Part shown: positions 12,225-24,783 of the stretch, piece after piece | Numbering within the stretch: the first letter of the stretch is position 1 | Layout of the letters: each line of letters opens with the position of its first letter | DNA from: Thuidium tamariscinum | Lineage: Eukaryota; Streptophyta; Bryopsida; Hypnales; Thuidiaceae | Assembly (NCBI GenBank): GCA_947034885.2 | Contig: OX344751.2 | Coordinates: forward strand, 39,833,082-39,897,081 | Direction of reading: 5' to 3' | DNA length: 64,000 bases | The notes under the pieces: generated by a model | The model's input: only the letters and a program-made list of their open reading frames with translations | Told to the model about the DNA's origin: nothing | Databases searched by the model: none | Translations under genes and position numbers: made by a program

Positions 12225-13989
12225 ATATTTTCATTTTATCATTTTTCTTTAATTTTAGTTTTAATTCAAAAAACTATTTTTTTTCATCTTTGACATGTTA
12301 GTTTTTATTTTTTTAATTGTTTAAATCGTGTTTTCCTTAAATCAAATTTTTCTTCTTAAATTTTTTTTGTATTGTATAATTGGTAAGGTGAAAAAAGTAA
12401 TTCTATTTAGGAAGATGATAAACAATAATATGACCTTGAATGGTCTTACAAATTAAATATTTGATCCTAAGATTAACCCCTAAAGCCCTGAACAACATTT
12501 TTTGAGATTATAAATATTTTGGGCAGTTCACTATGGATGGAGTTTTTTTTTCTCTTTGAAATTCTGATACAATGTGTGCCCGAGGAGTAGCTTTAAGGCC
12601 TGACAATTTTCATAACTTTTGACTTCACAGTTAAAAAGTTATGGCAGGATATGTTGTTTTCTTTACTTGGTGGACAGCCCGGGCAGCTGAAAAAACTTCT
12701 TTAAAAAAACCTTTTTTTCAAAAAGTGAAATTTCAAATTGGTTCTTTAGGTTTATGCAGGCATGGAAAGATTTGAATCAATCCATTCCGATCAATAAGTC
12801 AAGTTATGAAGATTTTGAGTTTGGGGTAGTTTGCGGCCAGTTACAGAATCTCTACAATACAAAAAAGTTTGAAATTCTTCATTTTATTCAATTTTTCATA
12901 TTTTTTGAAAAAAATAAAAACACAAGGTGTAGATTGTTTATTACAACATTTTAACCATTGGGATTGAAAATTTTCAATTCCATGAATAAAATGTTCACAA
13001 TTTAGTATTTTGGCTCATTTTTTACTTCTTTCTACTTACTTATTTTTTCCTATATGTTGTACAATTTTAAATGGTTTGAAATTTTTTGAGAATATAACCA
13101 AATTGCATTGAAGTATGAATTCAAAGAGTAACCACCATTTTTAATTTTTTTTTACACAAATGTGACCTTGTGAAGTGCAGCTGCCCAGATTTTTGCAGGG
13201 ATAAAAAAACAATTTTTGTCGATTCAAATGCTTATATCTTGCGATCTACACGGTGGAAATTTCTGAAATTTTTTCCACATGTTTACAAAACACCTTAATA
13301 CAAGATCCTATGGTTACATGAGTCAAAAATGTGTTTTAAAAAAAAATTGCCCTTGTATTAGAAATGGCAATTTTGGAGCATTTTTGGTAAAAACATAGTC
13401 AAAACCCTTTAGGGGTTAAAGGTTAATGGCAAAAGGTCGCATTTTTTTATAAAATTTGAGGCGTATAAGGGTTGTTGCAAGAAACACTTACCAATTTTGT
13501 CTCAAAATGGTCTATTTCCATGAGTCCTGTGACTTTTGGAATAGTTTTCATTTTTTTTTAAATGATTAATTTGAAGAGCAATAGAATATTATGTCCCTTA
13601 AAATTCAGACCTAAGAAAATTTACCTCTAAAAGTTATGCACAAAGAAAGGACAATAGATAATACAATGAAAATAGACACTTTTTTCTTTTGATTTTTAAA
13701 AAATAGTAAAAGAATAAAATTAAACAAAATAATCCATTTTTTCTAACTTAAAGATTCTTCTTTTCCAATAAATTTCATCTTCAAAAAAAATATTTTGTAT
13801 TCTGTACAAGTGTACCTTGGTAGTGCAATTTGAGCACATTTGGAAGTTGGATAGCTTAATATTTTCAAAGAATCTTTTTAGGTCTTGTATAACTATACTA
13901 GGTGACCATGCATGCCAATTCTCAACTCAAAATTTGCTTTTTTGGGTCAGAAATAGGACTAAAACCCCCCAAAATGGCCTAAGTAGACA

Positions 13990-14190
13990 CCCAATTGGAG
14001 GCAGTTCAAAAATAGTAAAATAATTTTTCAAAATTTTTCAAAATTACACAACATGTAAAACTTTTGTGTGCACCTTTATTCTAAATTTCAAGTCAAACAA
14101 ACAAAAGATGAAAAAGTTATGAGCAAAAAACTACATGGTAAAATCAAGGGGGCAAAAAAAAAGACAAGTGTTTCTTGCAATCACCCATAA
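13990..14190 (-). repeat. AT-rich dispersed repeat, spacer copy
   Basis: Minus-strand relative of 2581-3012. It carries the CACCCAATTGGAGGC block, the ACATGTAAAACTTTTGTG block and the TTTCTTGCAATCACCCA end. It is diverged from the arm copies. Confidence 0.6.
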
Positions 14191-14751
14191 TTTGGTAGTT
14201 AGATATTATTCTAACAATCACCATTTAACCTAAATGCTAAATTACATTGAAAAAACAACGATTATTGAAAGTGTCAAACACATAAATGTTTGTAATTTTT
14301 GTAATCTTTAGTTAATACATCAATGATTATGTCTTCAATTGGACAATAATAACATATTCAATTTCTAAATTCTTGGTCAAAGCAATACAGGATTCATTAT
14401 TGTATGTGACTCCTTTGCAACTAGTTTACAACAAGTTTGTAACTACTTTACAACTAGTTTGCAAATTGGTTTGTAACTTGTAGATTTACAAAAACTTTAA
14501 ATGTTTTTATCTTAATGATTGTAGATTTCAAAAATTCAATCCCAATGACTTGTAGATTTTAGAATTTCAAATCTAGTTTTTTTTATTTTCAAATTCAAGT
14601 ATTGATATTAAATAGATTTCACAAGTTTAAAAAAAATTTATACTTTAAATATTTGTAGATTTCTACAGATTGTAGAAATCTACAAAGTTTAGAAATATTA
14701 CAATTGTAATATTAAACTTCATTACTTAAAGATGCTACAACTTACAGTTCC

Positions 14752-17436
14752 AATCCAAAGAAACACCACTATTTTAGGCATTTTTCAATACAAATGCAAC
14801 CTTTTGAAGTGTAGCTACCCAAGTTTTTGGAAGGCCATAAAATGATTTTTTTTCCAATTCAAATGCTAAAATCTTGCAATATCCACAAAGAAAATTCTTG
14901 AATTTTATAATGTTTATGATTAGATGTGTCTTAAATTTTTTTTCTTCTAAAATTTGGCACTTGACCTAGAAATGGTCACATTTCATAACTTCTTTATAAC
15001 AATACCAAATGCAATCAACAAAAAGAACTTGCATGTGCTCAACATGAGCATCAAAAGAAATTACAACGAAGGTGTATAAACTAAAATACACCAATATTTG
15101 AATACCTCAATTAGTTTTAAATTTATGGGACTAAATAATATAAGTATGTAGGAATAATAAAGAAAACAATGTATTTATTCCACAATAATTTCACAAAAAA
15201 TAACTATAAATTTGAAAAACTAACTATCATCACATATTTTCATGTATATTAGACAATATTCCTCATAACTAATAGCCTACATTAAATCCTTCGAGGGCTA
15301 AGAATGAAAAATGAAATCAAAACAAAACGCGGTTGAATGAGTACAAAGCATAAGCTAGGAGGTTTGTCAAGTGCTTAGGCCCTAAAAGCATCCACCTCCA
15401 CAAGTGTACACCATTTAAACATTTTGCTTTTGGATTGTGCTAAAAATGTACAAATCTTGTACATTTCAAGAAGTGGAACTCAAGATTTTTGTGACCATTA
15501 CCTATTTAACTTCAAAAATTTATAACTAATTCCACAAAGCTCCAAAAATTATGAAACAACTTGGGTTATTTGCCAATTCCATTTGCCTTTGTAGAAAGTT
15601 ATAGAGAAAAATGTTTCAAGAAGTTCAGCCTCCCCTAATTAATTTCCAGCTCTTAAAATGAGTGCACCATAGACGTCCTACCTCAAGCAAACAAGCACTA
15701 TAACGCCACTCCATTGCGTATTCACCAATCATGACTTTGTAATGAAAAGAGAGTTGATTTGAGGTCTTGCCACCCAAGCTCAAATCATGAGAAGTAATGG
15801 AGAACCGTCTAAGCAGCTCTGCACCAGCCACCAGGTGTCTTGTTCAAGTTGCCCATTCTGCAGGAAGTGAGCTTACCACCCACCACCTCTGATCAAGTGT
15901 GCCCGCTTATAAGTATGAGCTTCATGACCAACCCAATGTATCTGATTTGCAAGAGTATGAATTCTTACGTTCAAAGCTTTTGTGCTCCTGACCATCGTCA
16001 ACTTTCCTTCACCAGTAGGGCTGCCTGGCTGGGCAATGTAAGAGAGTGACTTAGTTAACGGATGCTGAGAGCCGAAGGTAGGTCGGGTACGAATTCCACA
16101 CCTACTGTGGCTGCGGTGTAGTCGCGCTTCCCAGCCATTGATGCGCGCAGGTCGAACGTGAGTGTTTTGGGAGGGTTTCAGGTATGGTACCAATAGGTCC
16201 TTGCAAATGATGAAAGTGCTTGTTTAATTTGTGAGAGTGACGTTCCTCTTCCCAGCTCTTCAAGATGCATCAGAAGCCGATCGGTGTTCTTCTGGAAATC
16301 GAAGTGCTTGGCAAATGGGGGATGATTGTACGTGTTTGTAAATTAATCCTTTCAACTTAGAGGTGCAATGCATTCTCAGCTTGTGAGGGTTGGAGTGGAG
16401 AGTGCTCATGCCAACGGCACTTGTGCTCTCTGAATGATGCAGCTTGGTCAAAGTGGTGTTGCGTGAGCTTTGTATGTTGTGAAGATTTCTTGTTCACGAA
16501 GCTAGCTTTTCATATGCGTGCGGGATGGAATGTGTGTTCTTTGGAAAGGTGGCGGAGCTGCTTCTTGACGTGAATACGGATGTGGGTCACACTGGCAACG
16601 GTCAAGAACTGCTAAATGCTGAACTCCATGTACATATCGTAAAGTAACCCTGTAAACCTTCCCGGCCATATTTTTATTATTTTGGAAAATTTGGGTGTGC
16701 TCAATTGGGGAGTTGGAGGGGCTCAATTGTGTTTTTTGTTGCTGAGCTGAAACCCCAGGGCTCTAAATTCTAGGACAAGTACAAATTTGAGATGTAGTTT
16801 CAGTGTAAAATCAACAACGTCCAGTTCCGAATTTACGGTTGACCACTCCAATGTAACAAACATGACGATTCTGTTGTGAACTGAAGCCCCATTCTCATTG
16901 TTGTTCTTGAAGGAGCGGAATCGGAAACGACCACAGAGTTTGCATGTCGCACTTCACGAAGCTTGCCCCGGCATGGTTGCTCTTGTTTCAACACTCAGGT
17001 GCATGTGCTGTCAATGATCGACTTCTTTTGTCAATCGTATATGATTTCGGCAAAGGCAGATCGATGCAATATGTCTTTCACTTCCATCCGCAATTTTCTT
17101 GGTGAGCACAACCGAGCAATCAGCGGACACGGGCCACGGTAGAGGCAAGTCTTGGAGGATTGGGGTGCTTCAAATATCTTGCTGTGGAGAGCCCCGAAGG
17201 GCAAGCCCCTGTGCCTATAATGCTGCCTAAGTCAAAGTCTCTGGACTCTCATACAAAACGTTATCAGGCCGGGTTGTTGTAGCAGGCTATAGAGAAGGCG
17301 GTCTTACAATAGAAATATATGTTTTGGGCACAAGGCAACGGTCCAACCATAGCAACTGGTACTGCCATGTGGTTCCTTTTTGGGTCCTTTACACAATTTG
17401 CCTAATGTAGATAGTCCTTTTTTTAAAATTGTTTAA
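14752..17436 (-). other. Gene-free inner part of palindrome arm B
   Basis: Mirror of 4754-7439. AT-rich up to about 15600, then moderate GC, with no recognisable gene. Confidence 0.5.
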
Positions 17437-17737
17437 CTTGTACAATGTTACGTGCATATGACTTTGCTCAAGGGAAACTGGAGCTTTACACTAAATACAG
17501 CCCCTCTGAGATTGACTTGGTCCTTGAGAAGGACTGAATGTTTGTATTGCAGGGCCAAGTGCAAACAGATGTCCGTTTGTATTTGGTCCAATTGCAAACA
17601 GATGCCCGCTTGTATTTGGTCCTGCAACACAAACATTTTGTCCTTCTTCAGCACTGAGTCAATCACAGATTGGTTGTATTTACTGTAACGTTCCAGTTTC
17701 CCTTGCGCAAAGTCATATGCACCTAAAATTGTACAAG
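17437..17737. repeat. Foldback element, arm B copy
   Basis: Mirror of 4453-4753. It is itself an imperfect inverted repeat with a central 33-bp tandem pair. Confidence 0.7.
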
Positions 17738-19006
17738 ATGCTTAGAAAGCAAACCATCCATTTGGGTGCGATGGAGATCATGTGCATGCCCATTTTCTGT
17801 GGAGCTTTTAGTGGAGAAATTTTTGGCCATGTGTCTGATGTAATTGCACACCAAGGTTCATGGGTGAAGTTTGTGTTTTGGGCTCGTGGATTTATCCACA
17901 AGTGAGTGGAGTGAGCTCTTTGCTGTGTAGGGCATTCTGGAATGTTATTCAAACCTAGTTCATCCTGGAAGTTGAATGCTCAGGTTCAGCCGGTGCTACT
18001 TACTCGAACTGCAGTATATATTATCAGACTTGATCAATCGATACATGTGTACGTACTAGAGAGTCCGGCCACGTTAAGTGTGCAAGAACTTTCAGTGAGT
18101 TGTAATTTGTAATCAAAGAAAGTAAATTCAGGCTTGCTGATGATGTGTTAAGAGTTTCAAATGTATTTTTTGTTCACCGCATGAGCTTTAGAGTAGAACT
18201 TGAACATCTGACTCTGAGATTACACATATATCCCTGTATGCTGTTTTTTCTAAATTGTAAAATCAGAGCTGTCAAAGTACATGTTGCAGTTGCTGTAAGT
18301 GCTGCTTGTGAACACAAATGATGACCTACTTGTGCATTCTGGTATCTGTCTCGTCTCACAGCTGCAAGAGAATTCGACCTGGTACTGCTGAGGCATTTTT
18401 GTAAATGTTACGAATCAATGTTTATCAGTGAGCCTGATTTGTCTGTCTCGATTTCTTCGTTCGTCATGTTTCCTTTTTGTACCTAAAGTGGTCCGAATCA
18501 GCGTTTCTTGCCCGTCTACTATGCACGTTTCTTGAGAGGTTGGTTTCCGAAACGGGTTACCTGCCATGAGGTGCAATTATCTTACATTTTTTCCGATCTC
18601 GGTGCTCCAAATGAGTGTTGCAGCACAACGGCAATCGTGCAATCGATTGAGACCACCAAATCGCTCAAGCCCGGGACTCACCTGTGCAATTAGCTAGGTC
18701 CATGGCTGCTGAAGTTAGTGTAGACTGCACTGAGTCAAGTTGATCTCTCTCGATCTCTCTCGATCAAGCAGCACTGCGCTGGATTCCAGGTCGCCCTGAC
18801 GACCATATTTTCAGTTGTGTGAGAGTGGCAGCCGGGTTTTAGAATTCCACATGTATTCTTGATTGCTACGTTAGATTCATTTTCAATGACTGGGTGTCAC
18901 AAGTCTTGGGATGAGGCCTCGCAATCAGAAATGTTGTGTAGATGCGCGCATGCATGCAGTCATCCGGTCGATCCCCATGCCAGCAGCCAAGTTAAGAACT
19001 TCAATT
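17738..19006 (-). other. Low-copy stretch without recognisable gene
   Basis: Mirror of 3184-4452. It has only short open frames with no known domains. Confidence 0.4.
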
Positions 19007-19177
19007 CAGAGCAGAAAATCATGTGATACAGAAACTGAAGCTAATAAGAAGATTGAAGACCGTCTAGCTCGCAAACGACCAGGTTCATGATTTGATCGAG
19101 AACTTCTACTGATATACATGTACAGTATATATACTACAGTACAGCAGCTAGACCTAATAAAAGTTCAGCCTCCAAAA

Positions 19178-19609
19178 AGTCTTTCTTTTTCAGCAAATTT
19201 CATCTTTGGAAAAAATTAATTCTATTCTCTACAATTGTGCAAAGTCAGCCACTTTGATGACATGCGGAGGTTGAACAATATAGTATTTTTGAAAAATCTC
19301 TTTGTGGTCTTATGTAACTTTAGGTGAGGTCCTTGCATGCCAATTTTTAGCTCAAAATTTGCATTTTTGGGTCCAAACTAGGACTAAACCCCCCTAAAAT
19401 GGCCAAAGTGGACACCCAATTGGTGGCAATTTAAAAATAATAAAATAATTCTGAAAATATTGAAAAAATTAGAGAAAATGTAAAACTTTTGTAGGCACCT
19501 TCATATCAAGTTTAAAGTCAAGTGAACAAAAGATGCAAAAGTTGTGAGCAAGAATCTACCTACTAAAGGTTAAGGGGACAAAAAAAGGACAAGGATTTCT
19601 TGCAATCAC
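19178..19609 (-). repeat. AT-rich dispersed repeat, arm B copy
   Basis: Mirror of 2581-3012. Its end near 19609 is also where homology with the F-box C unit (47215 onward) begins. Confidence 0.65.
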
Positions 19610-20213
19610 CCACAAGTTAAAAGTCAAATGGTAAAATTGGCTCAAACAAAAGCTCTACAACACAAAGTCTAGTACAATGTTTGCCGAGCTAAACTACTTG
19701 AGACAACTTAATACAAAAGTATGCTCACCATTTGAACTCAGAAGCTAGAATGTCTACTACAAATTCAACAAGTGCTTTGAAAAGACCCAATTTTCTAATA
19801 TTTAGGCAATAGAAAGCCCATGAAACCTTTTGTCAAAGAAACATGGGTAGGACCAAATTATGGAAAAGTAGAGTGACTCAAGTAGAGCATGAAAGTCACC
19901 AAAGCTAGGTCAATTGCCGCATTGATTGGGTGGAAAAGGAAAATTCACGCAAGTGAACACTTGCATTCCCTTGCCTAGAAAAGAAACTAAAGAAATCACA
20001 AACATAATTGTACACTTCAAAATCACACCATTACACCAAGCTATATACAATACAATATTCTATACCTAGATAAACCTTTACTTGGAGTACCAAATCCCTT
20101 GGTACATTTGAACATACACAATCCACTATGCACTATGGTACAACGTTCCAAGAAGCCTGAGTCATCACTGTCCCAAGAATCAGCTCCTTGCTGAAGGAGT
20201 TCGGCAGACTACT

Positions 20214-21317
20214 TCACTCTTCCGTAGATAAGTCTAAAAGCCAAGAAGGGCGCTCACAAACTAAACAATACGGTTGAACCCACAACAAAAAGCCTTCACA
20301 TACAAAGAGGGTCATCAAGCAACACTCCCTCTCCAAAAGGACTTCAATAGGAGGACACAAGTAGGACCTCTCCTGAACCCAATCCATCAAACTACTTTGC
20401 AACCGATACTTGGTGATGCAATAACCTCCCACTGGTAAATTTTCACCCTTGGATGCGTTCTTGTGCAGCACAAACATGCAGTCCTTCTGAACCGCATACC
20501 TCCTCACTGATGCTCCTTTGGAAGGACCCTTTTCATCACAACGCTTTAGTTCATCTTTAGCAAGGTCACAAACACTCCAAATTCTGCTTGTGTTTTCGAA
20601 AGTCCCGTCATAGCCATTACCTATATACCCCCATTCGTGTGCAATACCAACAATGAAACCAAGTGCCGTTGTTGCTTTGGTCCATTGCCTTACACTGGAA
20701 TCATACATCTCTACAGTCAGACGGCCTTCCACGTGTTTCCCAACCACCACCACCCTGTAACACTTGGTTTTAGAGTCGACTTCGATGTGCATCATTTTGG
20801 GTGGGGTGGAGTAAACATACTGGAGAGGTGGGAGTTTATGCTGAACTCGTGTCAGGAGATTCACCACAACAATGCACAGGGGGTTGGCTTTACTGGGTTT
20901 CCAAGTGGAGACAAAACACGCCAATCCACCGTGGCGTGCACCCATATGATCCCATCGATGTTTATGAGGATTGGGATCTCCCAAACGCAAACCGGAGGAT
21001 GAATGTGATCTCTGTGTGAGGATTGCAACATGAAATCCTGGATTAAATATTCTACTAAAATGATCATACTGTGCATGGCCTGACCATGATAAACTTGCAA
21101 TCATTATGGGACTACTTTCGTCACAGGCTTGGTTAATTTCCGAATTTACAGTAGCCATGTCTTTGTACCATTCCTTCGAGAGACTGCGCAGCCGGGTGAT
21201 ATCAGGCACTGGCAGGCGTGCAAAAACCAGAAGCAGCAACTCCTTGGGAAGAGTTCTCCAAAGAACAGGATTGAGCATGTTCGGATCCTCGGAAATGATC
21301 TTGCCTGAGACAGGCAT
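20214..21317 (-). CDS. F-box/kelch-type protein, gene B
   Basis: Twin of gene A on the opposite strand, 367 residues from the ATG at 21317, differing by one residue (Ser for Gly in the MYDS-VRQW segment). It has the same F-box (residues 19-58) and the same two lesions: TAA at codon 8 of the longer upstream frame, and TGA in place of the Trp codon after STEE. By family it is a predicted SCF substrate adaptor. Genes A and B point towards each other across the palindrome spacer. Sharing both lesions and nearly every base with A means the two copies separated, or were homogenised, very recently. Confidence 0.75.
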   Translation of the reverse strand: MPVSGKIISEDPNMLNPVLWRTLPKELLLLVFARLPVPDITRLRSLSKEWYKDMATVNSEINQACDESSPIMIASLSWSGHAQYDHFSRIFNPGFHVAILTQRSHSSSGLRLGDPNPHKHRWDHMGARHGGLACFVSTWKPSKANPLCIVVVNLLTRVQHKLPPLQYVYSTPPKMMHIEVDSKTKCYRVVVVGKHVEGRLTVEMYDSSVRQWTKATTALGFIVGIAHEWGYIGNGYDGTFENTSRIWSVCDLAKDELKRCDEKGPSKGASVRRYAVQKDCMFVLHKNASKGENLPVGGYCITKYRLQSSLMDWVQERSYLCPPIEVLLERECCLMTLFVCEGFLLWVQPYCLVCERPSWLLDLSTEE

Positions 21318-22346
21318 GTCGCGTGAGCTTCGTAATTCCAATTTTGAAGGTTCTACATGATCGCCATCGAAGTATTCCGAGACTATGTCGGTGGCCCAGC
21401 TGCCATGTTTGTCCCTACATTTGCGTTTTTGTTATGTTCCTTGAATTGTCGACATCTTGGGGTGACCCCTTCTGCTGTATGGCTCTCAGCCGATGTGAAT
21501 GATAAACCCTAAAGAAACTGAAGGTCACGTTGTCGCTGACCTCGAAAGCGAAAACATCCTCCCGCAGACTGGGATCCACGGCCAACTGCAGGTCTGAATT
21601 GACACAGCAACAATTAACTACTGGAATTCATATTCGCATGCATGCTAAGAAATGCACATCAACAACATGGCGCTTGGAATCAAAGTACCTGAACGAAATA
21701 CTCGGCTTGGCAAAGGATTGAGATGTACTCAGCACCACGCCACGTCCACAGTGATTTCCGTCGAGAAGCCCGTCCTCCACGGATACGCAAACACAGCAGA
21801 CCTGAAAGTTAAGCCTCCCAAATAGTCGCGTGCGTTCGGTAGAAACGCAGCACGCTCTTGTCCCGCCGATGCTCCTGTTCAGATACTAGTGGCAGACTGA
21901 CGTTGTTAATGCTAGCTGGAGCAGCAAAAGTGCCGGCTAAGCTTAACAACAAGCCTACTCTTCCAAAAGACCAACACTACAACTAACAGCGAACTTCAGT
22001 AGACCCTTGGTGAACTGAAGAAAGTTCTCTACTCCATGCAGGAGCTTATTTTTGGAGCACCGATTGCGAACCACTTGACGTGAGGGAAGAGTTCTTACTC
22101 TTTAACCATCCGCTACTTACACTTGATGGTCACTTTTTAATTATGGTGGGCATACTTTTACATTTAACCCGGAAGGGCTCCGATGTCCATATTTTGGACA
22201 ATGAACATAGGCCTTCAAAGCACTATGTCATCCAATTAACTTCTAATTTATCAAATGTAACACTTGAACCTAGAGAAGACAACCTTCCTTAATGACCGAA
22301 TTCATTAAATTCTGGCAAATGATATATCTGTACAAATGATATAAGC
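21318..22346 (-). promoter_or_regulatory. Upstream region of F-box gene B
   Basis: The leader and 5' flank of gene B, read on the minus strand. It is closely related to 49052-49924 before F-box C. A plausible leader intron end (TTTCTTTAG) lies just before a GGTTTATC block that all units share. Small indels break any long frame here. The flank ends where a transposon begins at 22352. Confidence 0.5.
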
Positions 22347-22351
22347 AACAA
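22347..22351. repeat. Target-site duplication, left, of gene-capture element 1
   Basis: AACAA directly precedes the element. The right copy is AAAAA at 29240-29244. The empty site in the duplicated unit reads ATAAGC-AAAAA-CATCC at 49921-49934. Confidence 0.75.
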
Positions 22352-22410
22352 GACGTGTGGGCCCCAGACTCTAAATCCAATACACTTGAAGCGTAAATCT
22401 GACGGAGTAT

Positions 22411-22512
22411 CCATCCTTGGGCACGACGACGCCGCGGTACATCAAGCAGCAAGCCAAACATATATGCCATGGCGGGGATCGCACTTGATCATCATGCTGG
22501 ATTCCTGCTCGA
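22411..22512 (-). pseudogene. Alpha-tubulin fragment, C-terminal half piece
   Basis: On the minus strand this encodes [11 protein letters not shown] and, after a frameshift, ACCLMYRG followed by VVPKD. These match the conserved alpha-tubulin segment around residues 305-330. It lies just inside the left end of the transposon and is part of a rearranged tubulin gene that starts at 23384 on the same strand. It is non-functional: a frameshift occurs between the two matches and no flanking exons follow. Confidence 0.8.
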
Positions 22513-22679
22513 TGTACCGCGGCGACGTCCTATCATCGCTCACGGAATCGTTGGGATTTGATGGAGCACTGCACGAGGACCTACCTGAGCTTCAGATCAA
22601 CCTGGCGCCTTACCCCCGGAAACCATTTCATGCTTTCATCGTAAGCACCGGTGATATCTGCTGAGAAGGCTTACCACGG
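22513..22679 (+). pseudogene. Alpha-tubulin fragment, inverted middle piece
   Basis: Plus-strand reading gives [13 protein letters not shown], then NLAPYPR and, after a +1 shift near 22622, [21 protein letters not shown]. This is the alpha-tubulin segment around residues 237-282. It is inverted relative to the tubulin pieces on either side and is preceded by a second MYRGDV coding sequence, an 18-base inverted copy of the one at 22427-22445. One Tyr codon has become TAA. The inversion of a middle segment inside an otherwise minus-strand gene suggests template switching. Confidence 0.85.
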
Positions 22680-22906
22680 TTCGGTTAATGAAGGTTATGC
22701 AATGAAAATGGTGACTTGGTAGAATGCAGTGTCTTCAGAAGCTATATATATATATAGATCGATCAGCACATTCCAGCGTTATTAGGTCGATATTGGATCA
22801 GTATCGAGCTCAAAGAGCATTTAGCTTTCTATCACTTCCCCGGGGCAAAGCAGCACAACAGCTACTCTAAAAGGCATTTACATTTCCTCCAAGGCATGTT
22901 ACGCTC

Positions 22907-23167
22907 TCAGTTTTCAGAAACTGTGAGTTGTCTCACTAGTGTACGTGCACGGGCGAAACTGTTGGCAGCATCTTCCTTGCCACTAATGAGCTGCTCAGGG
23001 TGGAAAAGCTGGCGGTAAGTGCCAGTTCTCACTTCATCGACAACGGTAGGCTGCGAGCTTATGAACACAAAACGAGTTACATGCTTGTCAGCACCAGTCT
23101 CGTTGAAGAAGGTCGTGAAGACTTCGTCCCCACTCAACGACTTATCGCTTGCCATTTGACCATCCGG
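22907..23167 (-). pseudogene. Alpha-tubulin exon 2 fragment
   Basis: Minus-strand frame begins after an AG acceptor (TTTGTGCAG) with PDGQMASDK and continues through [14 protein letters not shown]-like [10 protein letters not shown] and [18 protein letters not shown]. These are hallmark alpha-tubulin residues of about 32-100. It then loses similarity after NSFARA. Several conserved positions have changed (for example QPTV for EPTV), as expected of a decaying copy. Confidence 0.92.
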
Positions 23168-23291
23168 CTGCACAAACACAGATCATATACTGAAGTTCGT
23201 TCAATAACTAAAAAAGTTCGTTTGCATTCCTCTGATACTTCGCTACGTGGTAGAAGAGGCAGAATAAAGGACTCCCGTGAAAAGCATATAC

Positions 23292-23384
23292 CTGAATGCC
23301 ATGCTCCAAACAGAGAAGATCCCAGGAAGCATTCCCAGCTTGGATTCCTGTCTGGTCAATATGGAAGGATAAGCACTCTCTCAT
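23292..23384 (-). pseudogene. Alpha-tubulin exon 1 fragment
   Basis: ATG at 23384 opens [15 protein letters not shown] and ends LCLEHGIQ at a CAG|GTATATG donor, the conserved exon 1/intron 1 border after residue 31. Exon 2 follows at 23167 in the correct phase. Substitutions in nearly invariant residues (IDQT for IGQA) indicate relaxed constraint. Confidence 0.92.
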
Positions 23385-24783
23385 TATTCTTCACAATGAT
23401 GAGATTCTACGGGAGCAGAATCTAGTACTGAGCAGATGAATTGAAAGCAATAACGGACACAAAAATATCCGCGAGCTCAAGAATGACTCGAATGCATGCT
23501 AGGCATACTAATCGATTACAGCATCACGGAAAACAAACGACAGCAGAGATTCCTGTTCAGCCACAACCAATGCCCCAAATCCTGCAAATCGTCAACGGAA
23601 TCAGACGAATTAGTGGGTGAGGAGAACAGCAAACAAATTGGCCATGGTGGGAAGTACAACAATGTTATACTGACAGTATCAGCTGAATCCCTTTAATGTG
23701 AGGAACCTGGAATGAAGTCGACCTAAGCCGTCGGATGAGGCATGTCGTTATCTGCCGCGGCAACCGCGGCAATTGGGGGAAAACTGCTGCTTATTGGGCT
23801 AAACATCCTACTAATGAAAACCACTACTCAACTTCACACCGACTGCTTCACTTGTGAATCAACATATTGCCTGCAGTAATTAGCTAACTCTGAGTGCCCT
23901 CCAGCTCGAGAACTTGTAAGAGATCGTAGCGTACGTTGATGCAAAAAATTGAGCATTTCGGAACATAAAATCCATCAATAGAGTTGGGATTACAAGGGCC
24001 AGAAATTCACACGATAATCAGGCAATGTTTTCTTCATGCAAACAGCATACAGAGCAGGAAAAGAAACTAAAGCAGATGACGACGAGCAGATGTTTGAAAA
24101 TACACACTGTGAAACTAGGACACAAACGGGCGGCAGCATGGATGGAGTAGAAAATAACTTGATCTTAAAGATTTGGAACATACCGGTTCTCGGTATGCCA
24201 TGTTGAGCACTTCAATTGGATCATTGTAAGTTAGCAGTGAGTTACAAGTGACAGCAGCCGTTAGACCAGCACAGAAAGAAAACATCTGAACAACGTGATG
24301 TCCCACACGGAGAAAAAATGTAAAGCTCCAGAGCAATACAGGGAGTTCTAGGGATACTACCGACTTTACCCAAAAAGTATGAAATAACGTGTTCGAGACT
24401 TAATTCAAAAATCTAAAACAGCAGTGGACTCCAAAACTTAAATGCCTAGTATCATTTACTCACAAAGAAATCACAACGAGAAAGTCGAAACCATAAAACT
24501 GCAAGTCGTCCATGCATGCAATCACCATCAACCTAAGAAATCTGCCTGATCTCACTTAGACACTGATAATCAAGTCCAGAGAAATTCAGATAGTATGAAT
24601 GCTTGAAGAATTGCTCAAATTGTAAATGGAACAGACAGAGTTACCTGCATAGTCGATTAATAATGGCGAAGGGAAACCCTAAGCCCAGTTCTTTGCATCA
24701 TCACTTTACACCAACGATTTCAATCTCACCAGAATGGGACAGCAAAATGCACAAGCACAAGACAATGATCACACTAAAATCCT
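23385..24783 (-). other. Captured non-coding DNA between tubulin and uL14 fragments
   Basis: On the minus strand this lies upstream of tubulin exon 1 and downstream of the uL14 stop codon, so it could hold tubulin 5' sequence and uL14 3' sequence. Open frames are short and unrecognised. A GC-rich TGCCGCGG repeat pair lies near 23752-23772. Confidence 0.45.

Larger units (their letters stand above)
7440..14751 (+). other. AT-rich palindrome spacer
   Basis: About 7.3 kb separating the arms. It contains no convincing gene: the few open frames are short and low-complexity. It holds a CATAAGAGG-family MITE (8019-8372), microsatellites (8558-8583 and 12186-12224), many homopolymer and (AT)-rich tracts, and a minus-strand copy of the AT-rich dispersed repeat near 13990-14190. 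The block near 13165-13400 resembles the block at 7210-7400 in wording (TTGAAGTG-GCT-CCCA, CAAATGCTTATATCTTGC), which suggests another diverged repeat pair. Confidence 0.6.
14752..21667 (-). repeat. Palindrome arm B (6.9 kb)
   Basis: Reverse complement of arm A (523-7439), with only five differences noticed. It contains F-box gene B, the mirrored foldback element (17437-17737) and the mirrored dispersed repeat. The part 19613-21667 also belongs to a separate segmental duplication shared with F-box C. Confidence 0.95.

Noticed and set aside
22907-23384. Functional alpha-tubulin gene
   Set aside because: Only the first 100 or so residues are collinear. The remainder is deleted or inverted, with frameshifts and a stop.
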